NCBI GenBank assembly: GCA_905215425.1
Contig: CAJMQD010000021.1
Span: forward strand, 1-9,506
DNA length: 9,506 nucleotides
Origin: an uncultured bacterium
GTDB lineage: Bacteria > Bacillota > Clostridia > Oscillospirales > Oscillospiraceae
Direction: 5' to 3'
Shown here: positions 1 through 7,645 of the stretch, in pieces
How the letters are laid out: the number at the start of each line of letters is the position of its first letter
Position numbering within the stretch: position 1 is the first letter of the stretch
Notes under the pieces: model-generated
Told to the model about the DNA's origin: nothing
What the model saw: only the letters and a program-made list of their open reading frames with translations
The model's database searches: none
Program-made: the position numbers and the translations under genes

Positions 1-411
1 ATGCGGGTGCTGCTGTACGGCATCATTCCCCTAAAGGTGAAGTGGCTGGCCTATGTGGACGCCGCCCTGTTTGCCTACGACATCGCATTTTCTCTGGTCA
101 CCCGCAGCTGGCTTCAGGCCATCCTGCCCATCATCGCCCTGCTGAACTACTTTCTCTTCTTCGGGGACGACCTGCTGGGACTGTTCCGCCGGAAGGGGCA
201 GCAGGTCCGCTACCGCACCAGCGCCCAGACCATCAACTTCAAGAAGGCGCAGAAGGAGGTCCAGCAGCGCAAGGGCTACCTCCACAAGTGTGCCGTATGC
301 GGCATCACCGACGCCGACGACCCGAATATGGAGTTCCGGTACTGCTCTAAATGCAACGGCTACTACTGCTACTGCTCCAAGCACATCAACAACCACACCC
401 ACGTTCAATAA
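1..411 (+). CDS. Probable rhomboid-like membrane protein with Cys/His-rich C-terminal tail, 5'-truncated
   Basis: The 136 visible codons appear to be the C-terminal part of a longer membrane protein. The frame is open from base 1, and the methionine there cannot be tested for a ribosome binding site. Residues 1-56 contain hydrophobic segments (about 1-10, 15-33 and 38-56) with the motif IPLKVKWLAYVDAALFAYD, which resembles the last helices of clostridial rhomboid-fold proteins. This is recalled resemblance, not a search result. The rhomboid catalytic Ser motif would lie upstream, outside the window. After a basic segment (about 62-95) comes a compact metal-binding-like tail: C97-x2-C100, C115-x2-C118, C123, C125, H128, H132 and H134, enough ligands for two zinc ions. 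Family knowledge suggests a membrane protein with a cytosolic zinc-ribbon-like tail, but protease activity cannot be judged from this part. The gene converges on the minus-strand lipoprotein genes and ends 5 nt before a strong hairpin. Confidence 0.6.
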   Translation: MRVLLYGIIPLKVKWLAYVDAALFAYDIAFSLVTRSWLQAILPIIALLNYFLFFGDDLLGLFRRKGQQVRYRTSAQTINFKKAQKEVQQRKGYLHKCAVCGITDADDPNMEFRYCSKCNGYYCYCSKHINNHTHVQ

Positions 412-415
412 CAAA

Positions 416-453
416 CAGAAGCCCGGTCCCCTGAGGGACCGGGCTTCTGTTTT
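416..453 (+). terminator. Intrinsic terminator of the membrane protein gene, probably bidirectional
   Basis: A perfect 15-bp stem (CAGAAGCCCGGTCCC, 416-430) pairs with 435-449 around the tetraloop CTGA, and TTTT follows at 450-453. It starts 5 nt after the TAA at 409-411. Read on the minus strand, the same hairpin is followed by TTTGTTATT, so it may also stop transcripts from the lipoprotein pair coming the other way. The convergent gene layout fits a shared terminator. Confidence 0.85.
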
Positions 454-457
454 ATAC

Positions 458-492
458 AAGCACCGGATCCGCTGGATTCGGTGCTTCTTTTT
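458..492 (+). terminator. Second, tandem hairpin terminator between convergent genes
   Basis: AAGCACCGGATCC (458-470) pairs with 474-486 across a GCT loop, with one G-U wobble, giving a 13-bp stem. It is followed by C and then TTTTT at 488-492. On the plus strand it acts as a backup to the hairpin at 416-453. On the minus strand it lies 9 nt after the DUF4358 stop codon but lacks a good U-tract there (GTATAAAAC), so minus-strand termination probably depends more on the next hairpin. Confidence 0.7.
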
Positions 493-494
493 CC

Positions 495-947
495 TTATTT
501 CACCGCATCCTGAGCGGCCTTCAGATCATTGGCCACCACCAGCAAAACAGTGTTTCCCCGCTGCTCCAGCCACTTGTTCTCCAGCTTGGGCACCTCGGCG
601 GGGCGGTAGTCCCGGTTCTGGTCGATCTGATCCTGCACATATCCGGACAGAGTCTCTGCCGCGGCCTTGGCGTGGTCCTCGCTGTCGAAAATCAGCACTG
701 CCGCCTCCTCGCAGGTGGCGCCGGCAGAACGGCGCACAAAGCCGTCCGTCACCTGCTGCCGGTCCAGGCCGTAAACCGCGCAGGCGGTGTCCAGATCCAG
801 CTCGTCCAGCTCGTCGGAAAATGCTCCGCTGTCCACAATCGCCTGCCCCTGTTCCTTCGTCCAGGCTGCGGCAGTCTCCTTCCCGCCGCAGGCGGTCAGG
901 CCCAGCGCCACCACAGCGGCCATCAGGCCGCACATCCACTTTTTCAT
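495..947 (-). CDS. DUF4358-type lipoprotein
   Basis: A 150-residue secreted lipoprotein. The N-terminus has a Lys-Lys start, a hydrophobic core (about 5-17) and the lipobox LTAC with the lipidated cysteine at position 20. After cleavage the protein would be anchored on the outer face of the membrane. The mature part (about 25-150) is acidic and alternates predicted helices and strands. It ends in a segment like NTVLLVVANDLKAAQDAVK, which matches my memory of DUF4358, a family of small Firmicutes lipoproteins with no known activity. The ATG at 947-945 is well supported by AAGGAGG at 955-961 with 7-nt spacing, and that site lies inside the upstream gene. Start and stop overlap as ATGA with the SGNH-hydrolase gene, so the two are probably translationally coupled and work together at the cell surface. 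No catalytic motif is visible. The lipoprotein call is firm, and the DUF4358 assignment is likely but from recognition only. Confidence 0.85.
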   Translation of the reverse strand: MKKWMCGLMAAVVALGLTACGGKETAAAWTKEQGQAIVDSGAFSDELDELDLDTACAVYGLDRQQVTDGFVRRSAGATCEEAAVLIFDSEDHAKAAAETLSGYVQDQIDQNRDYRPAEVPKLENKWLEQRGNTVLLVVANDLKAAQDAVK

Positions 948-1915
948 ACCGTTTCCTCCTTATTCTGTCCCGCCGTATAGGCGTCATAGCTCACCGTATG
1001 GGTCCGCAGATAGTCCATCCACTGCTCGCAGTAGCTTTTGCGCAGGTGGACACCGTCCTTGCTGGCCTCGGCCGGCAGCTCTCCGTTTCCATTCACAAAG
1101 GCGGAGTACAAATCTAAATACACCGCCTGCTTCTCCTGGGCTGTTTTTTTCATCAGGTCGTTGTAAATACGCAAATGGTCGTTGGTCAGATAGGTGCGTC
1201 CGCCGGACTCCTTGATCACCTTCTCGTTCAGGGGAATCAGCCCCTGAATATAGATCACCGCATCGGGCTGACAGGCCCGGATATCGTCCACCGCCTTACA
1301 GTAGGCCTTGTAGAATCCCTCATCATCGTAATAGCCCAGCTCGTTTACCCCCAGAGACAGGTAGACCTTGCCGTATTTGTGCAGCGCCAGGGCCTCCATC
1401 AGGGTGTACTTCTTCCCGCCGATGGTCAGGGCCTTTTTCTCCTCCAGTTTGAAAATAGACAGGCCGTTGGAGGTCAGATTGGTAGCCCCCTTCATCCCGC
1501 CGTAGATCAGCAGCCCATCCGTGCGGGAGTCCCCTACAAAGGCGGCGTCGGAAAAATAGCTGTCATCCACCTTGGGAGTCTCCGGCGCCGGCTGAGTAAA
1601 ATCGTAGGGCTGATCGGTCCCGTCGCCCCCCTGCGGAGGCTCCGGCTGTTGACTGTCATCTTCCGGCTGCTGAGACTGTTCCGGGGGTCCAGAGGCCCCG
1701 CCGCCTTCCTGTTCCTGTGCGCTGCTCCCCGTTTCGGAAGTGCCTCCGCTGGCCGAAGCGTCTCCGCTCTGACTGCCGTCTGAAGTCTGAACCGACGATA
1801 CCGTTCCGCTGCCGTCGGTCGACACGCTGCCCGATCCGGTGTTCCTGTCCGCTCCGCATCCGGCCAGCAGGGCGCAGGACAGAGCCAGGGCCAGCCATTT
1901 ATTTCTAAGTTTCAT
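944..1915 (-). CDS. SGNH/GDSL-family hydrolase lipoprotein
   Basis: A predicted cell-surface esterase or deacylase. Counting from the ATG at 1915 (323 residues), there is a signal peptide with lipobox LAGC (Cys20). A low-complexity Ser/Gly/Thr then Gln/Pro/Glu linker follows (about 22-116), and then the hydrolase domain (about 117-310). SGNH motifs are visible: FVGDSRT with nucleophile Ser130 (block I), GVNE with Asn191 (block III), and DGVHL with Asp287 and His290 (block V, the catalytic pair). The long flexible linker would hold the domain away from the membrane, within the wall. An in-frame ATG at 1921 abuts the ribosome binding site AGGTG (1923-1927), whereas the ATG at 1915 sits 7 nt from it, so 1915 is preferred. 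The stop overlaps the DUF4358 start (ATGA). Plausible substrates are O-acetyl or acyl groups on wall glycans, but nothing in the sequence identifies one. Confidence 0.9.
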   Translation of the reverse strand: MKLRNKWLALALSCALLAGCGADRNTGSGSVSTDGSGTVSSVQTSDGSQSGDASASGGTSETGSSAQEQEGGGASGPPEQSQQPEDDSQQPEPPQGGDGTDQPYDFTQPAPETPKVDDSYFSDAAFVGDSRTDGLLIYGGMKGATNLTSNGLSIFKLEEKKALTIGGKKYTLMEALALHKYGKVYLSLGVNELGYYDDEGFYKAYCKAVDDIRACQPDAVIYIQGLIPLNEKVIKESGGRTYLTNDHLRIYNDLMKKTAQEKQAVYLDLYSAFVNGNGELPAEASKDGVHLRKSYCEQWMDYLRTHTVSYDAYTAGQNKEETV

Positions 1916-1964
1916 GATCATTCACCTGTGTTCCCTTCGAGGGACCTTTCTTAACTGCTTTCAC

Positions 1965-1992
1965 AGGATACCATGTTTTTTTGAAAATGCAA
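1965..1992 (-). promoter_or_regulatory. Candidate sigma-A promoter for the lipoprotein pair
   Basis: On the minus strand there is a TATCCT -10 (1970-1965) preceded by TGG, giving an extended -10, and a TTGCAT -35 (1992-1987) with a 16-nt A/T-rich spacer. Transcription would start near 1958, leaving about 40 nt before the ATG at 1915. The -35 matches consensus at only three of six positions, so this is a reasonable candidate rather than a firm call. An alternative -35 (TTTACA, 2053-2048) has a poorer -10 at AAATAT (2030-2025). Confidence 0.4.
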
Positions 1993-2091
1993 GGGGTCTT
2001 TATGTCTCCGGGTCCAATCCCCTCATATTTTTCAGTTTGTTCACGATTGTAAACGCACAGTTCAGGCACAATGCAGTCTGGTTCAGAAATT

Positions 2092-2130
2092 TGTCATTGC
2101 GAGCCAGTTCGCAAACTGGCGCGGCAATCC
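2092..2130. repeat. REP-like palindromic repeat
   Basis: This element has a nested stem. The outer arms ATTGC (2096-2100) and GCAAT (2124-2128) enclose a perfect inner stem, GCCAGTT (2103-2109) with AACTGGC (2114-2120), around a CGCA loop. The outline CATTGCGAG...GGCAATCC resembles dispersed intergenic palindromes found in many copies in gut Firmicutes and other bacteria. That is recognition from memory, because only one copy is present here. It has no U-tract on either strand, so it is not a terminator. Confidence 0.6.
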
Positions 2131-2190
2131 GCCTTTCCCCTACTGTCTTTCGTCGATCCCCATTCTTTCGGGTTTACGATTCGGATCAGG

Positions 2191-2226
2191 CTGAGCTCCC
2201 CGTCCCCATGGGGGCAGGGAGCTTAG
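2191..2226. repeat. Long imperfect palindrome
   Basis: Left arm 2191-2207 (CTGAGCTCCCCGTCCCC) pairs with 2210-2226 (GGGGGCAGGGAGCTTAG) around AT. There is one C-A mismatch and two G-U pairs, giving a stem of about 17 bp. No T-run follows on either strand, so this is not a simple terminator. It lies between the REP-like palindrome and the fhs terminator and may belong to the same composite repeat. Confidence 0.55.
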
Positions 2227-2240
2227 AGACTGATTGTGAC

Positions 2241-2270
2241 AAAAAACAGCCGCCGGAGCTCCGGCGGCTG
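2241..2270 (-). terminator. Intrinsic terminator of the purine/fhs operon
   Basis: A perfect 24-nt palindrome at 2247-2270 (arm CAGCCGCCGGAG) forms a very GC-rich hairpin. On the minus strand it is followed directly by six T residues (2246-2241). It starts 14 nt after the fhs stop codon. This is a textbook strong terminator and marks fhs as the last gene of the operon. Confidence 0.93.
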
Positions 2271-2284
2271 TTTGAAAAAGAGTC

Positions 2285-3949
2285 TTAGAACAGGCCCGTG
2301 ATCTTCCCATTCTCGTCCACGTCGATCTTTTCGGCAGCGGGGACCTTGGGCAGCCCGGGCATGGTCATGATATCCCCGGTGAGGGCCACCAGGAAGCCCG
2401 CTCCCGCGGACACCTTCATGTTCCGCACCGTAATGGTGAACCCGCTGGGCGCACCCAGCTTGGCAGGATCATCGGAGAAGGAATACTGGGTCTTGGCCAT
2501 GCAGATGGGCAGCTTGCCAAAGCCCAACTCCTCCAGCTCCTTGATCTGCTTTTTGGCGTTGGGGGTCAGGGCTGCACCGTCGGCGTGATAGATCTTCTTG
2601 GCGATGGCGTTCAGCTTATCCTCAATGGAGTCCTCCGTATCGTAGGCAAAGGTAAAGTCGTTGGGCTGCTCGCACAGACGCAAGACCTCCTGGGCCAGGG
2701 CCTTGCCGCCCTCGCCGCCCTTGGCCCAAACCTCGCTCAGGGCCACGTTGACCCCCAGCTGGCCGCACCGCTCCTCCAGCAGCTTCAGCTCCGCCTGTGT
2801 ATCCGTGGGGAAGGCGTTGATCGCCACCACACAGGGCAGATGGTACACATTCCGAATGTTGGACACATGCTGCAGCAGGTTGGGCAGTCCCTTCTCCAGG
2901 GCCTCCAAATTCTCCTGGTTCAGATCCGCCTTGGCCACGCCGCCATGGTTCTTCAGGGCGCGCACGGTGGCCACCACCACCACAGCGGAGGGCTTCAGCC
3001 CCGCCAGGCGGCACTTGATATCCAGGAACTTCTCCGCGCCCAGGTCGGCGCCGAAGCCGGCCTCGGTCACAGCGTAGTTCCCCAGGCGCATGGCCATGCG
3101 GGTGGCCATCACGGAGTTGCAGCCGTGGGCAATGTTGGCGAAGGGGCCGCCATGGATAAAGGCGGGCGTTCCCTCCAGCGTCTGTACCAGGTTGGGCTTC
3201 AGCGCATCCTTCAGCAGAGCGGCCATGGCGCCCTGCGCCTTCAGATCGGCGGCGGTGACAGGCTTTCCCTCATAGGTGTAAGCCACCACCATACGGCCCA
3301 GTCTGGCCTTCAGGTCAGGAATGTCAGCGGACAGGCACAGCACGGCCATGATCTCGCTGGCCACGGTGATGTCAAAGCCGTCCTCACGGGGCACGCCCTG
3401 CATCCGGCCGCCCAGACCGTCCACAATGTTCCGCAGCTGGCGGTCGTTCATGTCCACGCAGCGCTTCCACACGATGCGCTTTACGTCAATGCCCAGGGCA
3501 TTGCCCTGTTGGATATGGTTGTCCAGCATGGCCGCCATCAGGTTGTTGGCAGCGCCGATGGCGTGGAAATCCCCGGTGAAGTGGAGATTGATGTCCTCCA
3601 TGGGTACCACCTGGGCGTAGCCGCCTCCGGCGGCGCCGCCCTTTACCCCAAAGACGGGGCCCAGAGAGGGCTCCCGCAGGGCCACAACAACGTTTTTCCC
3701 CAGGCGACGCAGACCGTCAGCCAGGCCTACTGTGGTGGTCGTCTTGCCCTCGCCCGCAGGGGTTGGGTTGATGGCCGTCACCAGGATCAGCTTGCCGTCA
3801 GGCCGGGAATTTTCCCGCAGCAGCTTATAGTCCACCTTGGCCTTGTAATTTCCATACAGCTCCAGATAATTCCGTTCCACTCCTGCTGCGTCGGCAATCT
3901 CCGTAATGGGACGCATAGTACAGCTCTGTGCAATCTCAATATCAGTCAC
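2285..3949 (-). CDS. fhs: Formate--tetrahydrofolate ligase (10-formyl-THF synthetase)
   Basis: A cytosolic enzyme that joins formate to tetrahydrofolate using ATP, giving 10-formyl-THF. At 554 residues it is full length for the family (about 555-560). Visible signatures are the nucleotide-binding loop [13 protein letters not shown] (61-73), the block [19 protein letters not shown] (92-110) with [10 protein letters not shown] (121-130) following, and the conserved C-terminus [14 protein letters not shown]. The start is GTG at 3949-3947, supported by AAGGAG (3963-3958) with 8-nt spacing. No ATG fits as well. That site overlaps the purL TAA, and only 12 nt separate the two genes, so fhs is co-transcribed and probably coupled to purL. 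Its product is the formyl donor for the AICAR transformylase encoded at the front of this cluster, and for a PurN-type GAR transformylase if present. In acetogens the same enzyme serves the Wood-Ljungdahl pathway, but the purine context here points to one-carbon supply. Confidence 0.97.
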   Translation of the reverse strand: MTDIEIAQSCTMRPITEIADAAGVERNYLELYGNYKAKVDYKLLRENSRPDGKLILVTAINPTPAGEGKTTTTVGLADGLRRLGKNVVVALREPSLGPVFGVKGGAAGGGYAQVVPMEDINLHFTGDFHAIGAANNLMAAMLDNHIQQGNALGIDVKRIVWKRCVDMNDRQLRNIVDGLGGRMQGVPREDGFDITVASEIMAVLCLSADIPDLKARLGRMVVAYTYEGKPVTAADLKAQGAMAALLKDALKPNLVQTLEGTPAFIHGGPFANIAHGCNSVMATRMAMRLGNYAVTEAGFGADLGAEKFLDIKCRLAGLKPSAVVVVATVRALKNHGGVAKADLNQENLEALEKGLPNLLQHVSNIRNVYHLPCVVAINAFPTDTQAELKLLEERCGQLGVNVALSEVWAKGGEGGKALAQEVLRLCEQPNDFTFAYDTEDSIEDKLNAIAKKIYHADGAALTPNAKKQIKELEELGFGKLPICMAKTQYSFSDDPAKLGAPSGFTITVRNMKVSAGAGFLVALTGDIMTMPGLPKVPAAEKIDVDENGKITGLF

Positions 3950-3961
3950 GGTGTCCTCTCC

Positions 3962-6900
3962 TTATCTGAAATAGTCCACGCCCGCGCGGAACAGCTCCAT
4001 ATCGTAGGTGCCGGGCACGTTGCGGTACAGATCGGCCCCAATACGCTCCGAGTGGCCCATCTTGCCGAGCACGCGGCCGTCGGGGCTGGTGATGCCCTCC
4101 ACCGAAAGAATAGAACCGTTGGGGTTGTACTCCGTCTCCATGGTGGGGAGCCCCTCCTGGTCCACATACTGGGTGGCAACCTGTCCGTTGGCGGCCAGAG
4201 AGCGGATCAGCTCCTCGTCAGCCAGGAAGCGGCCCTCACCGTGAGAGATGGGCACCGTATATACCTGACCCACCTTGGTGCGGGCCAGCCAGGGGGACTT
4301 GTTGGAGCTCACCCGGGTGCGCACCAGCTTGGACTGGTGGCGGCCGATGATGTTATACGTCAGGGTGGGGCAGTTTACATCGGTCTCGATGATCTTGCCG
4401 TAGGGCACCAAGCCCAGCTTGATCAAAGCCTGGAAGCCGTTGCAGATGCCCAGCATCAGGCCGTCCCGCTCATCCAGCAGGCTGCTCACCTGCTCCCGCA
4501 CCGTCTGGCTGCGGAAGAAGGCCGTAATGAACTTGGCGGAGCCGTCAGGCTCGTCACCGCCGGAGAAGCCGCCGGGGATCACCACCATCTGCGCCGTCTT
4601 CATGGCGGCGGCGAAGCGCTCTACGCTGCGGGCCACATCATCAGGGGTCAGATTGCGGATCACAAAAATCTCAGCCTCCGCCCCCGCCTCCTTCAGCGCC
4701 CGGGCAGTGTCATACTCGCAGTTGGTGCCGGGGAATACGGGGATCAGGGCGCGGGGATGGGCCACCTTCACCGCAGGGGCGATCACACAGCCCTCGTCAC
4801 AGGAGAAGGTCTCCACCCGCTTGGGCTCCTGCGCAGTCTTCAGGGGATAGACACCCTCCAGAACACCCTCGTTCAGGGTGCGCAGCTTCTCAATCGAAGC
4901 CCGGTCACCGCCGCCCAGGTCGATATCGGCGGCATAGGTGGTCACGCCGATGGGCACGCACAGGGGGTTGTCAGGCAGTTCGGTCAGCTCGGCTATCACC
5001 GCGCCGGGACAGGGGAGATACCACTCCAATTCCTTGTCCGCCGCCTCAAAGCCGATGTTGTTGCCGAAGGACATCTTCATCACTGCCTCAGCCAGGCCGT
5101 TCTCCACAGCCCAGGCGGCCTTCACCTTGCCCTGGCGGGCCAGGTCGTTCATCAGCTCCCAGCTGGCGCGCAGCTCCTCCGGGCTGTTCCCGGCAAAGAG
5201 ACACACGGGGTGGCCCGCCGCCTTGAACTCGGTGGTCAGCACCTCGCCCGCCTCCACGGGGGCAATGGCAAAGGAGATCAGCGTGGGGGGCACGTCCAGA
5301 TCCAGGAAAGAGCCGGACATGGAGTCCTTACCGCCGATGGCGGCCGCCCCCAGCTCCAGCTGGGCGTCCAAAGCGCCCAGCAGCGCGGCAAAGGGCTTGC
5401 CCCAGCGGTGGGGCTCGTCCCGCAGCTTCTCAAAGAACTCCTGGAGGGAGAGATATGCCTTCTTATAGTCTGCACCTGCCGCCACCAGCTTGGCAACAGA
5501 ACTATACACTGCACTGTGGGCGCCCACATAAGGGTCCACCGACATAACATCAGGGTCGCAGCCCCAGGCCATTACACTGGCCTGATGGGTGTGCTGGCCG
5601 GGCAGGACAGGCAGCAGAGCGGCCATGGCCTGGGCGGGACTGCTCTGGGTCTTTCCGCCGAAGGGCATGAGCACAGAGGCGGCGCCGATGGTGCCGTCGA
5701 AGCGCTCGGTCAGGCCCCGGCGGCTGGCGCACTTCAGGCTGCCCGCCATCTCTTTCAGGTCAGAGAACTCCGCCGTTCCCAGCTTGCTGCGGTCTTTCTT
5801 TTCCACCTGAACGGCGGCCCGCTTGGTGGCGCCGTTGGTGTTCAGGAACTCCCGGGACAGGTCGGCCACAGTCTGGCCCCGCCAGGTCATAACCATACGG
5901 GGATTCTCTGTGACCACAGCCACCTGATAGGCCTCCAGGTTCTCCTTCTCGGCCGCTGCGATGAACTTGGCGGCATCCTCAGCGGCCACCACCACAGCCA
6001 TACGCTCCTGGCTTTCCGAGATTGCAAGCTCTGTGCCGTCCAGTCCGTCGTACTTCTTCCGCACGGCGTCCAGATCAATGGCCAGACCATCGGCCAGCTC
6101 GCCGATGGCCACAGACACGCCGCCGGCGCCAAAGTCATTGCATCGCTTGATCAGACGGGTGACCTCCCCATCGCGGAACAGACGCTGGATCTTTCGCTCC
6201 TCGGGTGCGTTGCCCTTCTGCACCTCGCTGGCCATAGTGGTCAGGGATTTCAGATTGTGGCTCTTGGAGGAGCCGGTGGCCCCGCCGATGCCGTCACGGC
6301 CGGTACGGCCGCCCAGCAGGATAACCACATCTCCGGCAGCGGGGCGCTCCCGACGGACGTTGGAGGCAGGGGCCGCGCCTACCACCGCGCCGCACTCCAG
6401 GCGCTTGGCCACATAGCCGGGGTGGTACAGTTCGGCCACATGGCCGGTGGCCAGACCGATCTGGTTGCCGTAAGAGGAGTAGCCGGCGGCCGCAGTGCGG
6501 GCCAGCTTCCGCTGGGGCAGCTTGCCCTTCAGGGTCTCCTCGATCGGCACCCGGGGATCGCCGCCTCCGGTGACCCGCATGGCCTGGTGGACATACACCC
6601 GGCCGGACAGGGGGTCGCGGATACAGCCGCCGATGCAGGTAGCCGCACCGCCGAAGGGCTCGATCTCCGTGGGGTGGTTGTGGGTCTCGTTTTTGAACAT
6701 GAGCAGCCAATCCTGCTTCTCCCCGTCCACTTCGGCGGGCACATGGATGGAGCAGGCGTTGATCTCCTCGCTCTCGTCCAGCTCAGGCAGCAGGCCGCGC
6801 TTTTTCAGGGTCTTTGTGCCGATGGTGGCCATATCCATCAGTGTCTGGGGGCGCTGAGCGGCCCGCTCCACGCCATAGACCTCCTCCCGGGCGGCCAGAT

Positions 6901-7645
6901 ACCGCTCATAGGCCCCCTGGATCTCCTGATCGTCAATCTCAATGCGGTCCAGGTGAGTCGAGAAGGTTGTGTGGCGGCAGTGGTCAGACCAGTAGGTGTC
7001 CACCACCCGCACCTCGGTAATGGTGGGCTGGCGGCCCTCCTCCCGGAAGTAGGACTGCAGGAACTCCAGATCGTCCAGGTCCATGGCCAGGCCGTAATCC
7101 TCCAGGAAGCCCTCCAGCTCCTGGCGGTCCAGCTGGGTAAAGCCCTCCAGCACCTTCACGTCGGCTGGGTCAGCATGGATCGTTTTCAGCGTTTCCGGCT
7201 TATCCATGGTGGCCAGGCGGCTCTCCACCGGGTTGATCACAGAGCCCTGGATCACCTCCGTGTCCTTTTCCTCCAGCTTGCCGTAGACGGCATACACCTT
7301 GGCGGTGGCCACCAAAGGCCGCTCGCCGCCGGAGATAAACTGGATGCACTGGGCGGCAGAGTCCGCACGCTGGTCAAACTGGCCGGGCAGATACTCCACA
7401 GCAAACACCAGGGCCGCGCCGTCGGTGTTCAGCTCCTCAGACACATCATCCAGCTGGGGCTCAGAGAATACGGTCCGTTTCGCCGTCTCCAGCAGTTCGG
7501 GGGTGGTTTCCTCCACATCATAGCGGTTGATCACCCGCACCTTCTCCACCCCGGTCAGGTGGTACAGAGTACGCAGCTGCTCCGCCATATCCTTTGCCTC
7601 GGCGGCAAAGGGGAGCTTTTTTTCCACATATACTCGATAGACCAT
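3962..7645 (-). CDS. purL: Phosphoribosylformylglycinamidine synthase, large single-chain form
   Basis: This enzyme converts FGAR, glutamine and ATP to FGAM, the fourth step of purine synthesis. It is a 1,227-residue fusion that includes its own glutaminase, so no separate PurQ or PurS is needed. An N-terminal PurS-like region (about 1-150) and linker are followed by the synthase core. Core motifs include DTYWSDHCRHTTF (216-228), FKNETHNHPTEIEPFGG (317-333), GRTGRDGIGGATGSS (446-460) and GGKDSM (771-776). The glutamine amidotransferase domain (about 965-1227) has FPGTNCEYD, IPGGFSGGDE, nucleophile Cys1068 in LGICNGFQ, and His1198/Glu1200 in MGHSER. The length and motifs fit the shorter clostridial/Gram-positive clade of large PurL rather than the roughly 1,295-residue proteobacterial type. 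The ATG at 7645 directly follows the purD TAA, with GGGAGGAG just upstream inside purD. All key residues are present, so it should be active. Confidence 0.97.
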   Translation of the reverse strand: MVYRVYVEKKLPFAAEAKDMAEQLRTLYHLTGVEKVRVINRYDVEETTPELLETAKRTVFSEPQLDDVSEELNTDGAALVFAVEYLPGQFDQRADSAAQCIQFISGGERPLVATAKVYAVYGKLEEKDTEVIQGSVINPVESRLATMDKPETLKTIHADPADVKVLEGFTQLDRQELEGFLEDYGLAMDLDDLEFLQSYFREEGRQPTITEVRVVDTYWSDHCRHTTFSTHLDRIEIDDQEIQGAYERYLAAREEVYGVERAAQRPQTLMDMATIGTKTLKKRGLLPELDESEEINACSIHVPAEVDGEKQDWLLMFKNETHNHPTEIEPFGGAATCIGGCIRDPLSGRVYVHQAMRVTGGGDPRVPIEETLKGKLPQRKLARTAAAGYSSYGNQIGLATGHVAELYHPGYVAKRLECGAVVGAAPASNVRRERPAAGDVVILLGGRTGRDGIGGATGSSKSHNLKSLTTMASEVQKGNAPEERKIQRLFRDGEVTRLIKRCNDFGAGGVSVAIGELADGLAIDLDAVRKKYDGLDGTELAISESQERMAVVVAAEDAAKFIAAAEKENLEAYQVAVVTENPRMVMTWRGQTVADLSREFLNTNGATKRAAVQVEKKDRSKLGTAEFSDLKEMAGSLKCASRRGLTERFDGTIGAASVLMPFGGKTQSSPAQAMAALLPVLPGQHTHQASVMAWGCDPDVMSVDPYVGAHSAVYSSVAKLVAAGADYKKAYLSLQEFFEKLRDEPHRWGKPFAALLGALDAQLELGAAAIGGKDSMSGSFLDLDVPPTLISFAIAPVEAGEVLTTEFKAAGHPVCLFAGNSPEELRASWELMNDLARQGKVKAAWAVENGLAEAVMKMSFGNNIGFEAADKELEWYLPCPGAVIAELTELPDNPLCVPIGVTTYAADIDLGGGDRASIEKLRTLNEGVLEGVYPLKTAQEPKRVETFSCDEGCVIAPAVKVAHPRALIPVFPGTNCEYDTARALKEAGAEAEIFVIRNLTPDDVARSVERFAAAMKTAQMVVIPGGFSGGDEPDGSAKFITAFFRSQTVREQVSSLLDERDGLMLGICNGFQALIKLGLVPYGKIIETDVNCPTLTYNIIGRHQSKLVRTRVSSNKSPWLARTKVGQVYTVPISHGEGRFLADEELIRSLAANGQVATQYVDQEGLPTMETEYNPNGSILSVEGITSPDGRVLGKMGHSERIGADLYRNVPGTYDMELFRAGVDYFR

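Larger units (their letters stand above)
1916..2284. other. Gene-free spacer between the lipoprotein pair and the purine operon
   Basis: I see no convincing coding frame here. The spacer holds the lipoprotein ribosome binding site (1923-1927), a candidate promoter (1965-1992), a REP-like palindrome (2092-2130), a longer imperfect palindrome (2191-2226) and the fhs terminator (2241-2270). Positions 1993-2091 are comparatively AT-rich. Positions 2131-2190 carry no structure I can name. Confidence 0.75.

Noticed and set aside
290..1117. Plus-strand frame crossing the terminators
   Set aside because: It runs through the end of the first gene, two strong hairpins and antisense to both lipoprotein genes. 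The product is Pro/Arg/Ser-rich, typical of a shadow frame.
1916..1921. Upstream ATG (1921) as the start of the SGNH hydrolase
   Set aside because: It abuts the AGGTG ribosome binding site with almost no spacing. The ATG at 1915 has 7-nt spacing and gives a normal signal peptide.
1839..2288. Plus-strand frame across the intergenic spacer
   Set aside because: It spans the lipoprotein signal peptide antisense, the palindromic repeats and the fhs terminator. There is no clear ribosome binding site and no protein-like pattern.
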